From Pasteurellaceae bacterium (GTDB lineage: Bacteria > Pseudomonadota > Gammaproteobacteria > Enterobacterales > Pasteurellaceae), in assembly GCA_030528525.1 (NCBI GenBank), contig JAUMYT010000013.1, positions 1 through 62,884 of the forward strand: 62,884 nucleotides of DNA, in the 5' to 3' direction. This document shows positions 9,838 through 20,287 of this stretch, in pieces. The notes below the pieces were generated by a model that worked only from the letters and a program-made list of their open reading frames with translations, was not told where the DNA came from and ran no database searches. Within the stretch, counting starts at the first letter, position 1. Every line of letters begins with the position of its first letter. The position numbers were made by a program, and so were the translations under genes.

Positions 9838-11271
9838 TTACCGCTCTTTAAAACTCTCATCCAGCGTTGTTCTTAATGGGCTGAGCAGATAATCAATGAC
9901 TCGCCGTTCGCCTGTTTTTATTTCAGCAGTAACCGCCATACCTGCAATCAGTGAGACTGCTTTTTGTTCAATGTTAAGCTGACTTTTCTCCATTAAGATG
10001 GTGACAGGAAAGACCAGCCCGAGCTTTTCATCTTGTATCGCATCAAAACTCAAATATTTCACTTTACCTTTAATGTAACCATATCGGGTATAGGGAAAGG
10101 CTTCTACTTTGATGGTGACATCTTGTCCTTCATTAACAAAGCCAACATCTTTGTTAGATACCATTGCTTCAATTTCCAGTTGCTCGCCTTGTGGCACAAT
10201 GGTCATCAAAGGTTGTGCTGTTGTCACCACACCTCCAATCGTGTAGGTTTGTAATTGCTGAACGGTGCCATCAACAGGAGCATAAATTTTACTGGAGGTT
10301 TGACGTTGCTGATTTTTCTCTACTTCTAGGGTCAGCTGTTCGACTTGTTCATTCGCTTTACGCAATTCGTCTAATACATTACGACGAAAGGACTGTTCAA
10401 AGACTTGATACTCTTTACGAATTTGTTCAAGTTGTGCATTCAATTCATCAATCTTACTTTGTTGAATGCGTTTCTCATTTTCCAGCTCAATCACTCGATT
10501 TTCTTGGGTAAAAAATTCGTGTTTAGAGACATAGCTTTTTTTGTATAGAGCATACATATCGCTTCGTCGCTCTTTTTCATGTTTTAGCATTGCAGTGATT
10601 TTTTGTATTTGAATTGCGATGGTCTTTTTTTCAGTCTCTTTTTGTTGAATTGTCGCATCTAATTTTTCTTTCTCTGCCAGCCAGGTTTGATATTGGCTTA
10701 AGGCGAGTTGCTGCTCACGAATAAAAAGCGTATCTGTATTTTCAACGCTCTTCGTTGTATGAGGCTGTTTCAGCTCAGGCGTCACATTTTGTTGAATGGA
10801 GAAGAAGAGGGCTTCTTGACGGAGCTGATTTAAATGAGCTAATTTCAAGGCAGATTTTGCCTTGGAGAGATCGGATTCAACACCTAATGTCGTCAATTCA
10901 AGTAATAAATCCCCTTTTTTCACCACTTGCCCGTTTCGAACATAAGATTGTTTTACAATAGCGGTTTCAATGGGCTGAATAATTTTGCTGCGTCCGCTTG
11001 GTAAAATTTTTCCTGATGCTACGGCGACAATTTCGACTTTTCCTACATAAGACCAGATAATCGCAATGAGTAGGAAAAGCATAATGAATCGCCCAATCCA
11101 ACGAGGCAGTGCAGATACAGGTGTTTCAATCAGTTCAAGATGTGCGGGTAAAAACGCCTGTTCATCTTCTTGACGAACGGGGGTGTCAAGCGATTTTCGT
11201 GCTTTCCATACCGTGTTAAACACGTGGATATAGCGTTTAATGAGTAAGCAAAATCCACTTAATGTGTGCAT
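9838..11271 (-). CDS. Type I secretion membrane-fusion protein, HlyD family
   Basis: A 477-residue periplasmic adaptor linking an HlyB-type ABC transporter to an outer-membrane TolC channel. It has a cytoplasmic N-terminus, one transmembrane helix (about residues 60-80), the lipoyl half-motifs on either side of a long coiled coil (about 130-310), and the C-terminal beta-barrel with VSNKDVGFVNEGQDVTIKVE. Its ATG overlaps the stop of the ABC transporter gene in a TAATG, so the two are coupled. No tolC gene is in the window. Confidence 0.93.
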   Translation of the reverse strand: MHTLSGFCLLIKRYIHVFNTVWKARKSLDTPVRQEDEQAFLPAHLELIETPVSALPRWIGRFIMLFLLIAIIWSYVGKVEIVAVASGKILPSGRSKIIQPIETAIVKQSYVRNGQVVKKGDLLLELTTLGVESDLSKAKSALKLAHLNQLRQEALFFSIQQNVTPELKQPHTTKSVENTDTLFIREQQLALSQYQTWLAEKEKLDATIQQKETEKKTIAIQIQKITAMLKHEKERRSDMYALYKKSYVSKHEFFTQENRVIELENEKRIQQSKIDELNAQLEQIRKEYQVFEQSFRRNVLDELRKANEQVEQLTLEVEKNQQRQTSSKIYAPVDGTVQQLQTYTIGGVVTTAQPLMTIVPQGEQLEIEAMVSNKDVGFVNEGQDVTIKVEAFPYTRYGYIKGKVKYLSFDAIQDEKLGLVFPVTILMEKSQLNIEQKAVSLIAGMAVTAEIKTGERRVIDYLLSPLRTTLDESFKER

Positions 11272-13391
11272 TATTCTCTCCCTGATGTGGATTGAAGTTG
11301 AAATAAGTAGTGATAAAGTCCTTTTTGCGATAGCAATAGTGAGTGAGTGCCTTGTTCAACAATCTTACCTTTATCCATCACAATAATGCGATCAGCATGG
11401 CTAACAGTCGATAAACGATGAGCAATAATAATGACTGTTCGATGTCGGCAAATATGTTGCATATTTTGCATAATGATACGCTCTGATTCGTAATCTAATG
11501 CACTGGTGGCCTCATCAAAAATAAGAATTTTAGGGTTATTGACCAGTGCTCGAGCAATGGCAATTCGTTGCTTTTGTCCGCCAGATAAATTAGCACCTTG
11601 TTCACCGACTAGGGTGTCGTACCCTTCGGGTAGCTGTGAAATAAAATCGTGAGCACCCGCTAATTTTGCGACTTGAATGACACGCTCCATGGGCATTGCA
11701 GGAGAACTTAAAGCGATGTTGTCTCGAATTGAGCGATTAAGCAAAATATTATCTTGTAACACCACTCCAATTTGACGGCGTAACCAAGCAGGATCGACCA
11801 ATGCAATGTCATTGCCATCGACTAAAATATGCCCTTGAGAAGGCACATAAAGCCGTTGGATTAATTTTGTTAGCGTGCTTTTGCCTGATCCTGATCGCCC
11901 GACAATACCGATGATTTCACCCGACTTAATGGAGAGAGAAACTTGATTGAGTGCATTATTTCCATCTGGTCGGTAACGGAATGTGACCTCTTTTAACTGG
12001 ATATCGCCTTTTATTTCGGGTGGAATTAACGTGCTTTGCGGATTTTCTGTCGGGGTATTTAAAATGTCGCCTAAGCGGCGTACGGAGATGCCAACTTGTT
12101 GAAAATCTTGCCAAAGTTGAGCTAAGCGGATCACAGGAGCGGCAACTTGGCTGGCTAGCATATTAAATGCGATAAGTTGTCCAACGGTTAAATCACCGCC
12201 TATCACAAGATGAGCCCCCAACCACAGATTAATCACCATCACGATTTTTTGAATAAGCTGTATGCCGTGTTGCCCAATGGTGGAAATTTTGGTGACCTTA
12301 AAACTAGATTGTACATAACTGGATAATTGTTTATCCCAATGTTCCGTCATTTGTGGGGTGACTGCCATAGATTTTATGGTATTCATTGCGGAAACGGACT
12401 CAACTAAAAAAGCTTGATTGTCAGCATTTCGAGCAAATTTTTCATCTAAGCGTTTACGGAGGATAGGGCTAATCAAGGCAGACCATATGGCGTAACAAGG
12501 TAATGAAATCAGCACAACAAGGGTAAGCCATACACTGTAATACCACATTACTGCAAGAAAGATAAAAGAGAACAGCAGATCAAGTATAGATGTTAGGGCT
12601 TGTCCAGTGAGAAAAGTTCGAATTTGTTCTAACTCACGCACTCTTGCAACGGTTTCACCTACTCGCCGAGCCTCAAAATAAGCAATGGGGAGGGCAAGGA
12701 GGTGACGAAATAATTTTGCCCCCAATTCGACATCGACTCGGCTAGTCGTATGGGCAAACACATAGGTTCGAATGGCGGAAAGCACAATTTCAAAGATAAT
12801 CACAATACACAGTGCAATCGCAACAACATTGAGTGTGCTGAATCCTTGATGGACGAGGACTTTATCCATGACCACTTGAAAGAAAAGCGGTGTGATCAAG
12901 GCAAAAATTTGCAAAATAATGGACACAAACAACACTTCTAGGAATATCTTGCGATATTTCACGAGAGCAGGAATAAACCAAGTAAAATCAAATCTTGCAA
13001 GCTGACCTAATATCGAAGCCCGAGAAGCAAATTGGACGATTTCACCAGAATAACGTTCATTAAATTCATCATCGGATAAAATCACAGGCTGGTGGCTGTT
13101 TAAATCATGGATCAAGAAGCGTTTATGCTCTTCATCTACCTTAGCTAAAATAAAATGTTCACCATCATCACGCCAGACTAAAACGGGCAGATGTAATAAG
13201 GGTAAACGTGATTTGGCTTTTTTCATTGCTTTTACTTTAAAACCAACATCTTTTGCGGCTAACAGTAGCTGCGTTTTGGTCATGGTGTGCTGAATCGCAA
13301 ATTTGTGTTTAAGTTGCTCAATATTCAGCGGAATATGGTGTAATTGAGCAAAGAGGGATAACGCTGAAAGGGCTAAATCTTGTCTATCCAT
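11271..13391 (-). CDS. Type I secretion ABC transporter, HlyB family
   Basis: A 706-residue exporter. An N-terminal C39-like domain (about residues 1-130) lacks the catalytic Cys of bacteriocin processing peptidases, as in HlyB, where it acts as a chaperone-like docking site for RTX substrates. Six transmembrane segments follow, then the ATPase with Walker [10 protein letters not shown] near residue 497, signature LSGGQKQR near 600, Walker [12 protein letters not shown] and the H-loop AHRLST. The ATG at 13391 is preferred over one 11 codons upstream because of spacing to an AGG ribosome site. It follows the RTX gene by 79 nt. Confidence 0.94.
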   Translation of the reverse strand: MDRQDLALSALSLFAQLHHIPLNIEQLKHKFAIQHTMTKTQLLLAAKDVGFKVKAMKKAKSRLPLLHLPVLVWRDDGEHFILAKVDEEHKRFLIHDLNSHQPVILSDDEFNERYSGEIVQFASRASILGQLARFDFTWFIPALVKYRKIFLEVLFVSIILQIFALITPLFFQVVMDKVLVHQGFSTLNVVAIALCIVIIFEIVLSAIRTYVFAHTTSRVDVELGAKLFRHLLALPIAYFEARRVGETVARVRELEQIRTFLTGQALTSILDLLFSFIFLAVMWYYSVWLTLVVLISLPCYAIWSALISPILRKRLDEKFARNADNQAFLVESVSAMNTIKSMAVTPQMTEHWDKQLSSYVQSSFKVTKISTIGQHGIQLIQKIVMVINLWLGAHLVIGGDLTVGQLIAFNMLASQVAAPVIRLAQLWQDFQQVGISVRRLGDILNTPTENPQSTLIPPEIKGDIQLKEVTFRYRPDGNNALNQVSLSIKSGEIIGIVGRSGSGKSTLTKLIQRLYVPSQGHILVDGNDIALVDPAWLRRQIGVVLQDNILLNRSIRDNIALSSPAMPMERVIQVAKLAGAHDFISQLPEGYDTLVGEQGANLSGGQKQRIAIARALVNNPKILIFDEATSALDYESERIIMQNMQHICRHRTVIIIAHRLSTVSHADRIIVMDKGKIVEQGTHSLLLSQKGLYHYLFQLQSTSGRE

Positions 13392-13414
13392 GGCATACCT
13401 ATAATGAATGAGGA

Positions 13415-13454
13415 AAAGCCTCACACTATTTTTTACTTAACAGCGAGAGGCTTT
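13415..13454 (-). other. Hairpin between the RTX gene and the transporter genes
   Basis: AAAGCCTC (13415-13422) and GAGGCTTT (13447-13454) are complementary around a 24-nt loop, and TTTTCC follows on the minus strand. Apx and leukotoxin operons have partial terminators between the toxin and exporter genes; this hairpin sits at the equivalent place and may reduce exporter transcription relative to the toxin. The stem is only 8 bp. Confidence 0.45.
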
Positions 13455-13470
13455 AAAATAAATGCACCGA

Positions 13471-16400
13471 TTATCTCCAATTAGCACTGAGCATTGGATT
13501 TAATGCCGTTTGAAGAGTTGGCGGTAATGAAATTTGTCCTGCGGCTGGCGGAGAGAAGGCGGCCATCGCATTCACGAGTTGTTCAACATTGGCAGCACTG
13601 ATCTGCTTATTATTGGCTGCCACCACGTTTTCGACTTTATAATTTTTACCATACCATTCGGTGATGAGGACTTTATCTTGTGTACCAATGACGCTGATTT
13701 CGAGATCATCACCAGACTTACGGAGCCACAGTTGATCATGATTGATATTGGAAAAACGCAAGGTATCCCGCCCTTGTTCATCATAGATACTGTCGATGCC
13801 GTCTCCTCGCCCGAACAGATAGGTATCATTGCCTATTCCGCCCATTAAAAAGTCATTGCCTTGTTGACCATTTAAGGTGTCATCACCTTCATACCCCATT
13901 AAGCGGTTATTCCCTGCATTCCCTTGCAGTGAATTATGGGCTGCATTGCCTGTGGCAGAAATCGCCGCAGTGCCAATCAATTCAAGGTGCTCAACATTTT
14001 CTGGTAGGGTGTAAGACACTGATGAAATGACGGTATCTGTGCCTTGATTTTCTTTTTCGATAACTTTATCAAGATGTGAATCCACCACATAAGTATCATT
14101 CCCTGCGTAGCCAATCATGGTGTCAAAACCTGCTTTGCCATCTAAGCGATTATTACCAGAGTTACCCAACAAACGGTTATTTTCACTATTGCCTGTTGCA
14201 TTAATTGAAGATCTGCCTATCAATTGCAGCTCTTCAACGTAATCTGGCAAGGTATAGCTGACGCTGGATTTCACTACATCGTAACCGCCGTCTCTGATTT
14301 CGATAACCCTATCTCCCGTATTATCTACCATATAGGTATCGTCACCAAACTCACCTGCCATTGTATCTGCCCCTGTTTTGCCATCAAGCAAATTGCTAAT
14401 CGCATTACCAGTGAGGTTATCATGGCCGTATGTTCCTAAAATGGCTTGCTGTAATTGAGGAAGATTGGCTTGCTCTTTAGAGAAAATAAACATCTCAGCA
14501 GTGACTTGGTTAGCGTGAATGCCTTTTAGCGTAATATATTGTGTGCCTGCTTTTGGCTCACCCAACCAAACCCGTGTATATTGTTCACCGTTTACTGAAA
14601 AAGTTTGTAAGCTAACCGAATTGAGTCCTTTAAATTGGGTAAGATCAATTTTTTCATTTTTGTCATTTATATCGAAATCCCAAATGAGGTTTTTCAATAA
14701 GCCTTTAGAGGCATTTTGGGAATTATCTTTAACGACCACAAAGCGATCGCTGCCTTTACCCCCTTCTGCTCTTGCCCAGCTGAATTCCACATTATTGTAC
14801 CGTTCTAATGTCGTATATTGCCGGTTGCGATAACTTGAAGAAAGTGCAGTGTCATCGCCTTCTAAATAGAGAATGTCATTGCCTTCTCCACCGCCGAGAT
14901 AATCATCGCCTGAGCCACCGTATAAGGTATCGTTACCACCGCCGCCAAACAATCTATCATCACCAGCGTATCCGTATAATCGATCATTTCCACCAGTGAT
15001 GGAATCTGAGCTATTTTCGCCCACAATAATATCTTTGCCTTTGCCACCATGAAGAACATCATCCCCATTTCCACCAAATAATTGGTTTTCGGCTTCTGTT
15101 CCCCAAAATGCGACACCAAAATCAGGTAAGACAACTTGAGCATTGCTGTTATTGGAAAAGCCATATCCGCCTGTTTGGTTTAACCAATAAGGCTTAAAGA
15201 CATCTGTGGTCACCACGATGTTGTTAGAGGTGATCGTATTTGCTTGTGTGTTATTTAACCGCACGGTTTGCCCGTTCTCAAGCGAAATGATGGTATCCGT
15301 GCCTCGCTGTTGTTTAGACCAACTAAAGGATTCAAACCCCGTAAACACAAGGCGATCTACCCCACTTTGGAAATCGGTGATCACATCTTGGCTATTGGAT
15401 TTTTTCTCGATAATAAACACATCACTGCCTTGGCCGCCGGTTAATGTATTATTGCCTAAACCACCTACTAACACATCGTTCCCTTGCAAGCCAGTTAAGA
15501 TGTCATTGCCTCGTCCTCCAATCAGAAGATTTGCTGCATCATTCCCCGTTAATGTATCGTTATAATCTCCCCCTGTTACGTTCTCTATTTGTTGGGGATT
15601 GATGATCGTCAAGGCTTTTCCTGCCAAATTGGCTTTGCCTGTTGAGAGATTGACTTCAATTATTCCGTCCATTGCGGCAGCATTAATAGTGTCTATTCCG
15701 CCATTCATATCATTAAGCACATCGACGGTTTGACTATTATGAAACTCGTCTGTGTATACATAAGTATCTGAGCCACTATAGGCTTTTCCATAAAAACTTA
15801 ATGACCAATCATGTAATGTGCCTGTATTCCCTGTTGCTACATCGAAAACTTGTAATTTCCATTGCCCATTTGGATTCTCCCCTTTTAATAAGGTTGTATT
15901 GAATGTGTAATGTAATGTGGAGGATTCGCCAAATTTGATGTCACCAACTGCATTATCATCAGCGGGATTTTTTCCAGGTCTGTTCATTAAAATAGACGCT
16001 GTGCCGGATGGCGAAATGAGCTTAATAATTAAATCACTGGCTCTTGTGTGCGTCAGGTTGACTTTAACTGAAACATTCTCAAGTTGCATGGAGGAATTAG
16101 ATACATTCACGGAGAATTGTTTACCGTTATGATCGGTGATCTCTTGATTAACCGCTCCAGATTGATAAATATCTTCCAGCTTCACTTCATTTGCATAAGT
16201 CTGTTGGGTATTCCAATTTTGTGCGAGCCTTACAGCCGCTTGGGCATCAATCACACCATAACCATAATCGTGACTGACATGCATGCCGGTGCCATTCCAG
16301 TTTTTGGCCCCATTGCGTTGCCATTGGCTATCAGTGATGCCTTTTGTTGTTGCGGTCAATGCAAGAATATCTTGAATATCACGATATCCAAGATAAGGAT

Positions 16401-19400
16401 TAGCTTCAAGCATTAACGCCACCACACCAGAGACAATTGGTGCGGAGAAACTGGTGCCATTATTTCTCGCATACTCTTGCCCTAGTTTTGTGCCATTGTC
16501 ATTAACAATTTCACGAGAGCTAGAGTAGACATTGGAGCCGTGAGCTGTTACTAGCACGCTTGCCCCAGGGTTGGAATAAGGGGCAATGCTCGTTTCAAAT
16601 TGTGCATTGCGTTGTGCAGAAGCTGTGGCAATGCTATATCGCACATTGGTGAGTTCTGAATAGTTCGTGTTTCCACCTTCCCGTCTCTCATTTCCAGCGG
16701 AGTTCACAATGACTGTACCTAATCCATGTCGTCCTTCAGTAAGTGCAGGCTTATATACATCAAAAATGGTTTTATTTTTATCAGTAAAACTCAGCTGCTG
16801 CCTAAAATTTTTGGTATGTCCCCAGCTGTGATTTGCCACATCATAGTGTTTCATTTTATCCAAACTGGCAACACTTTCTCCCACCCAGTGGCTGGCGACT
16901 TTCGCATCATAAGCCACACCTACACCGCCTTCACCATTACGTTCTGCCACCATCACACCCGCGACTTCTGTGGCGTGTTTACTAAAGACTTTATCCTCTT
17001 CTTGGCGTTTATATTCATAATCGTGTAGCCACTGTTTATCCATTTGGTGGCGTAGTTCAGGGTGACGATAATCTGCTACTTCTTCGGCAACGGAATTTGG
17101 GCCACTTGGCTCAAATTGCCCGATACGAATATTTTTGCCCGTGTAGTGTTGCCACACTGGGCTGATATTATCCGCCTCTAAATAATATTGGCGGATCACA
17201 TCAGGATCGGATGGCAATGAAGGTGGCACAAGGTAAACCTTGCCCGTGATCTCGCCACTTGCACGGTGTAGAGCTTTTATTCCTTTGGCATCTTGAATTG
17301 AATACTCAAAACTGGCAATCCCTTTGAAATTTTGGCTTGGCGTAAATTCAATATCGCCATTCGATAATACTTTAAGAGAGCCACCTCGAATATTTGATGC
17401 TTGATAAATGATGATATCATCACCCTGTAGATCGATATCATTTTTAAGCAATTGAGATTGTTTAATGATGTATGGACGAGAGCCATCAAACCGCTGCCCA
17501 CGGCTGTCACGATATAAAATATCTTCAACAGGCATCGGGTTCTCCCATTCTTTTGTTGCACTTGGTGCTTGGTAGCCCGTTAAATCTTTAAAATTAAGCT
17601 TTTCGATATTGCGTAAGAAATCGGTGCCATCACGCCCTTGGGTTCTGTCGCTGACTAACACGCCATCGCCCATTTTGGTGATTTTATAGTCGGCAAAATT
17701 GCCCGAGAATTCGGCAACGTCTTCTCCCTCACCGCCGTCAAGGTAGTCATCACCGCCTTCACCAAGCAAGGTATCGTTACCCTCGCCACCGTAGAGCATA
17801 TCATCATCGGAACCGCCAAACAGTACATCATCGCCTTCGTCACCAAATAAGCGGTCGTTGCCACGGTGTCCACGAATTAAATCTTTGCCGGCATTGCCTG
17901 AGATAAAATCATCGCCGTTTTCGCCTGAGAGTGCATCATTAGCAATGCTGCCGACAATGGTGTCGTTGCCATCGCCCCCTCGCACAAAAATAGAACTATT
18001 GCCTGAAGAGACAAACACATCATCGCCCCGTCCGCCGTGTGCGATTTCGACTTCAGCGGCGGCTAAATCCAGTGAAACACCTTTGTCGCCAATCACCTGC
18101 ACAATGTCATCACCTGCACCGCCGTGAATATTTTCAGGCAAATCATCGCCATCAATCAGCAACACATCATCGCCCTCCCCACCAAAGAAAGTGTCCGAGC
18201 CGCCACCGCCAGCAAGCCAGTTATCTTGAGCGTCGCCGTGCAAGGTATCATTGCCATCGCCTGCCTGAATATTTGCGACCCCTAAAGCCGCGGCACTGAG
18301 CACACGGCTGCGATTATCAGAGGCGGTATAGCTACTGGTTTGTTCCAGCACGCCAGCGGCTTCGGTGATGGTTTTCTTGCCACCTGACACATTGGTAATG
18401 GTGTGTCCTCTTGGGTTGGCTAAGAAATTGACCGCAGCCGCCTCTTGCTTTTTGCCATTGCGAGTAAAATAGCCTCGGGCTAATAACTCATTGCCGCCAA
18501 ACAGTTGCCCACCCATATTTTGGTAGCTTAACTCAATGGCAGTAATGCCTAAACTCGATAAGGTTTTCAACTCGCCCGAATCGGTTATGCCATTATGATT
18601 TGCATCTTGCCACACTCGAACTTTACTGAAATCACGGTCTTTGCTATCAAAAATATTGTCGTGATTGCTATCCAGTGTTTTTAGGGCTTCAAAGCCGTTT
18701 TTAAAGCGTTTTTCGCCCGCTTCACCATTTTGCCCAGCCCGCCCTGCGTAATATTCGGAAAAGACTTCCGCCATATTGTCGATTTTGCCGTTATTGTTTA
18801 AATCTCGCACCAACAACCCATCTTGATGGCTGAGCCAGCCCGTTTCTTCTAATGAACCACCGTCATTATCAATATCAAACAGTACAGGTTTTTCGGTGTA
18901 GCTCACAGTTTTAACCCCATCGCCGTTTAAATCTAAAATTAAGGGGTCAACAGGTGTTTTAAACGATTTACCTTGAGCACGGTTAATACGGGTGGCGGAA
19001 TTTAATAGTGAATGGGTGATAGCGGAGGTATCAATGGCGATGTAAGGGTACAGATTCATTCTATCAGGCTGCATATCATCGGTGACGATAGCAGCGGGGG
19101 ATAAATCTTTTGGTTTTGTGCTTTTATTGATGGCATCGTGATTGAATCCTGAGAATAATTCATTGGTGAGGGGGATATGATGGAAGTTGTTATTCGCCTT
19201 TTCTTCAAGAATATTTGATTTTGGGGTAAAACGGATATTATTTTTTATATTTCCATTATGATGAGGTTCTGGCCAAGGAATATGTTTTCTATAATGGTAC
19301 TTATCGCTAGTTAAAAATGATTGCTTAATGAATGACTCTAGGTTAGGTTTATTGATACGATCATGTTGACTGATAAAATCATCCAATACACTATGAGCTT

Positions 19401-20277
19401 TATTATGAGGAGGATCAAATAATTTACCAAACTCAAATGTATTATAATATGATCTAGCTTTATTATAGTAAGAAATACTTTCCTCTAAAGTAAGATTATA
19501 TTTTGATTTTAATTTTATCGTATATTCCATGGAATCTATAAAAGGAAGAATAGAGTGTTTTGGACTGCCGATATCTAATTGAATAATTTTTCCATGCTGA
19601 TTGTAAATCACATTATTTGGAATAAGTCTAACACCATTACTCACATAATTTATGACGTTCTCTTTATTAAAATTAAATGTGTTTCCATTTTCTCTTGCTA
19701 ACTGTTCTAAGAGCCGTCTATTTTTAATTAGATCCCCAAATCTAGAGTCAGGAATATCTGATGTCGGCATAACGGAAGAATTTACATTTAGACTTCCTCT
19801 CCAAAAAGCAGAACCCGCTCCATTAAAACCAATAGAGCCTTTTGAAAGATCGGTGGTAAAGTGAATCAAATCGGCGATGGATTTTCCGAGGCTATGTCCA
19901 ACATTCGTAAATCTCCCTCTAATTACCCCTGCTCTAATTGCATTATCAACGAATAGTTTGGCATCTTGAATTTGATTTTCAGGAATGCCTTTTGTTGCTA
20001 AAACAAGATCTTCGACGAGATCGGTTCGATTCTCTGTTCCTCTATGCAACACGAAATATTCGCCAGAATGTCTGTTTTTAACAATCGTACCTGAATAGCC
20101 ACTTGCTGTATTGGGTTGATGGGCGATGATTTCGTATGTATTGGTAAATTTTTCAGCATATTCTTTAGCGATTTTTTCACTCTTAAATGCTTTATGAATA
20201 TTGTCCTCATTTTTAATGTCATTTAAGTTACCATAAGCAGCTGCAGCTAAAAGAGCTAAATTATCATTATTGGACAT
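13471..20277 (-). CDS. Giant RTX protein: lipase-like N-terminus, FrpC-type self-processing module, RTX repeats, subtilisin domain, P domain, type I secretion signal
   Basis: A 2268-residue secreted protein. Domains in order: lipase class-3-like region with HRGTE (78-82) and nucleophile elbow GHSLG (Ser129); a DPL junction at Asp444-Pro445 followed by Ca-binding EF-like loops (DLNGDG, DANHNG near 553), as in the self-cleaving FrpC/ApxIVA module; RTX nonapeptides (about 675-865); an S8 subtilisin-like domain with His1101 (KHATEVAG), Asn1196 (SAGNE) and Ser1276 (GTSFSAP), but Glu1056 in IGQFEPSG where Asp is usual; a P/homo-B domain (about 1375-1490); more RTX blocks (about 1570-1615, 1730-1805, 1950-2150); and a C-terminal export region with the LRKSGDDLEISV block typical of RTX proteins. 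No acyltransferase gene is present, so it is unlike HlyA. The first 400 codons are more AT-rich than the rest. A candidate immunity gene lies 10 nt upstream and the exporter genes lie downstream. Confidence 0.9.
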   Translation of the reverse strand: MSNNDNLALLAAAAYGNLNDIKNEDNIHKAFKSEKIAKEYAEKFTNTYEIIAHQPNTASGYSGTIVKNRHSGEYFVLHRGTENRTDLVEDLVLATKGIPENQIQDAKLFVDNAIRAGVIRGRFTNVGHSLGKSIADLIHFTTDLSKGSIGFNGAGSAFWRGSLNVNSSVMPTSDIPDSRFGDLIKNRRLLEQLARENGNTFNFNKENVINYVSNGVRLIPNNVIYNQHGKIIQLDIGSPKHSILPFIDSMEYTIKLKSKYNLTLEESISYYNKARSYYNTFEFGKLFDPPHNKAHSVLDDFISQHDRINKPNLESFIKQSFLTSDKYHYRKHIPWPEPHHNGNIKNNIRFTPKSNILEEKANNNFHHIPLTNELFSGFNHDAINKSTKPKDLSPAAIVTDDMQPDRMNLYPYIAIDTSAITHSLLNSATRINRAQGKSFKTPVDPLILDLNGDGVKTVSYTEKPVLFDIDNDGGSLEETGWLSHQDGLLVRDLNNNGKIDNMAEVFSEYYAGRAGQNGEAGEKRFKNGFEALKTLDSNHDNIFDSKDRDFSKVRVWQDANHNGITDSGELKTLSSLGITAIELSYQNMGGQLFGGNELLARGYFTRNGKKQEAAAVNFLANPRGHTITNVSGGKKTITEAAGVLEQTSSYTASDNRSRVLSAAALGVANIQAGDGNDTLHGDAQDNWLAGGGGSDTFFGGEGDDVLLIDGDDLPENIHGGAGDDIVQVIGDKGVSLDLAAAEVEIAHGGRGDDVFVSSGNSSIFVRGGDGNDTIVGSIANDALSGENGDDFISGNAGKDLIRGHRGNDRLFGDEGDDVLFGGSDDDMLYGGEGNDTLLGEGGDDYLDGGEGEDVAEFSGNFADYKITKMGDGVLVSDRTQGRDGTDFLRNIEKLNFKDLTGYQAPSATKEWENPMPVEDILYRDSRGQRFDGSRPYIIKQSQLLKNDIDLQGDDIIIYQASNIRGGSLKVLSNGDIEFTPSQNFKGIASFEYSIQDAKGIKALHRASGEITGKVYLVPPSLPSDPDVIRQYYLEADNISPVWQHYTGKNIRIGQFEPSGPNSVAEEVADYRHPELRHQMDKQWLHDYEYKRQEEDKVFSKHATEVAGVMVAERNGEGGVGVAYDAKVASHWVGESVASLDKMKHYDVANHSWGHTKNFRQQLSFTDKNKTIFDVYKPALTEGRHGLGTVIVNSAGNERREGGNTNYSELTNVRYSIATASAQRNAQFETSIAPYSNPGASVLVTAHGSNVYSSSREIVNDNGTKLGQEYARNNGTSFSAPIVSGVVALMLEANPYLGYRDIQDILALTATTKGITDSQWQRNGAKNWNGTGMHVSHDYGYGVIDAQAAVRLAQNWNTQQTYANEVKLEDIYQSGAVNQEITDHNGKQFSVNVSNSSMQLENVSVKVNLTHTRASDLIIKLISPSGTASILMNRPGKNPADDNAVGDIKFGESSTLHYTFNTTLLKGENPNGQWKLQVFDVATGNTGTLHDWSLSFYGKAYSGSDTYVYTDEFHNSQTVDVLNDMNGGIDTINAAAMDGIIEVNLSTGKANLAGKALTIINPQQIENVTGGDYNDTLTGNDAANLLIGGRGNDILTGLQGNDVLVGGLGNNTLTGGQGSDVFIIEKKSNSQDVITDFQSGVDRLVFTGFESFSWSKQQRGTDTIISLENGQTVRLNNTQANTITSNNIVVTTDVFKPYWLNQTGGYGFSNNSNAQVVLPDFGVAFWGTEAENQLFGGNGDDVLHGGKGKDIIVGENSSDSITGGNDRLYGYAGDDRLFGGGGNDTLYGGSGDDYLGGGEGNDILYLEGDDTALSSSYRNRQYTTLERYNNVEFSWARAEGGKGSDRFVVVKDNSQNASKGLLKNLIWDFDINDKNEKIDLTQFKGLNSVSLQTFSVNGEQYTRVWLGEPKAGTQYITLKGIHANQVTAEMFIFSKEQANLPQLQQAILGTYGHDNLTGNAISNLLDGKTGADTMAGEFGDDTYMVDNTGDRVIEIRDGGYDVVKSSVSYTLPDYVEELQLIGRSSINATGNSENNRLLGNSGNNRLDGKAGFDTMIGYAGNDTYVVDSHLDKVIEKENQGTDTVISSVSYTLPENVEHLELIGTAAISATGNAAHNSLQGNAGNNRLMGYEGDDTLNGQQGNDFLMGGIGNDTYLFGRGDGIDSIYDEQGRDTLRFSNINHDQLWLRKSGDDLEISVIGTQDKVLITEWYGKNYKVENVVAANNKQISAANVEQLVNAMAAFSPPAAGQISLPPTLQTALNPMLSANWR

Positions 20278-20287
20278 ATCGGTTTCC

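Noticed and set aside
17858-18299. Plus-strand open frames opposite the RTX repeats and many others opposite long genes
   Set aside because: They are shadows of glycine/aspartate-rich repeats or of conserved genes, with no ribosome sites or family resemblance.
13471-20277. Classical pore-forming RTX leukotoxin/haemolysin
   Set aside because: No acyltransferase gene, no HlyA-type hydrophobic pore domain, and clear lipase, FrpC-like and subtilisin parts.
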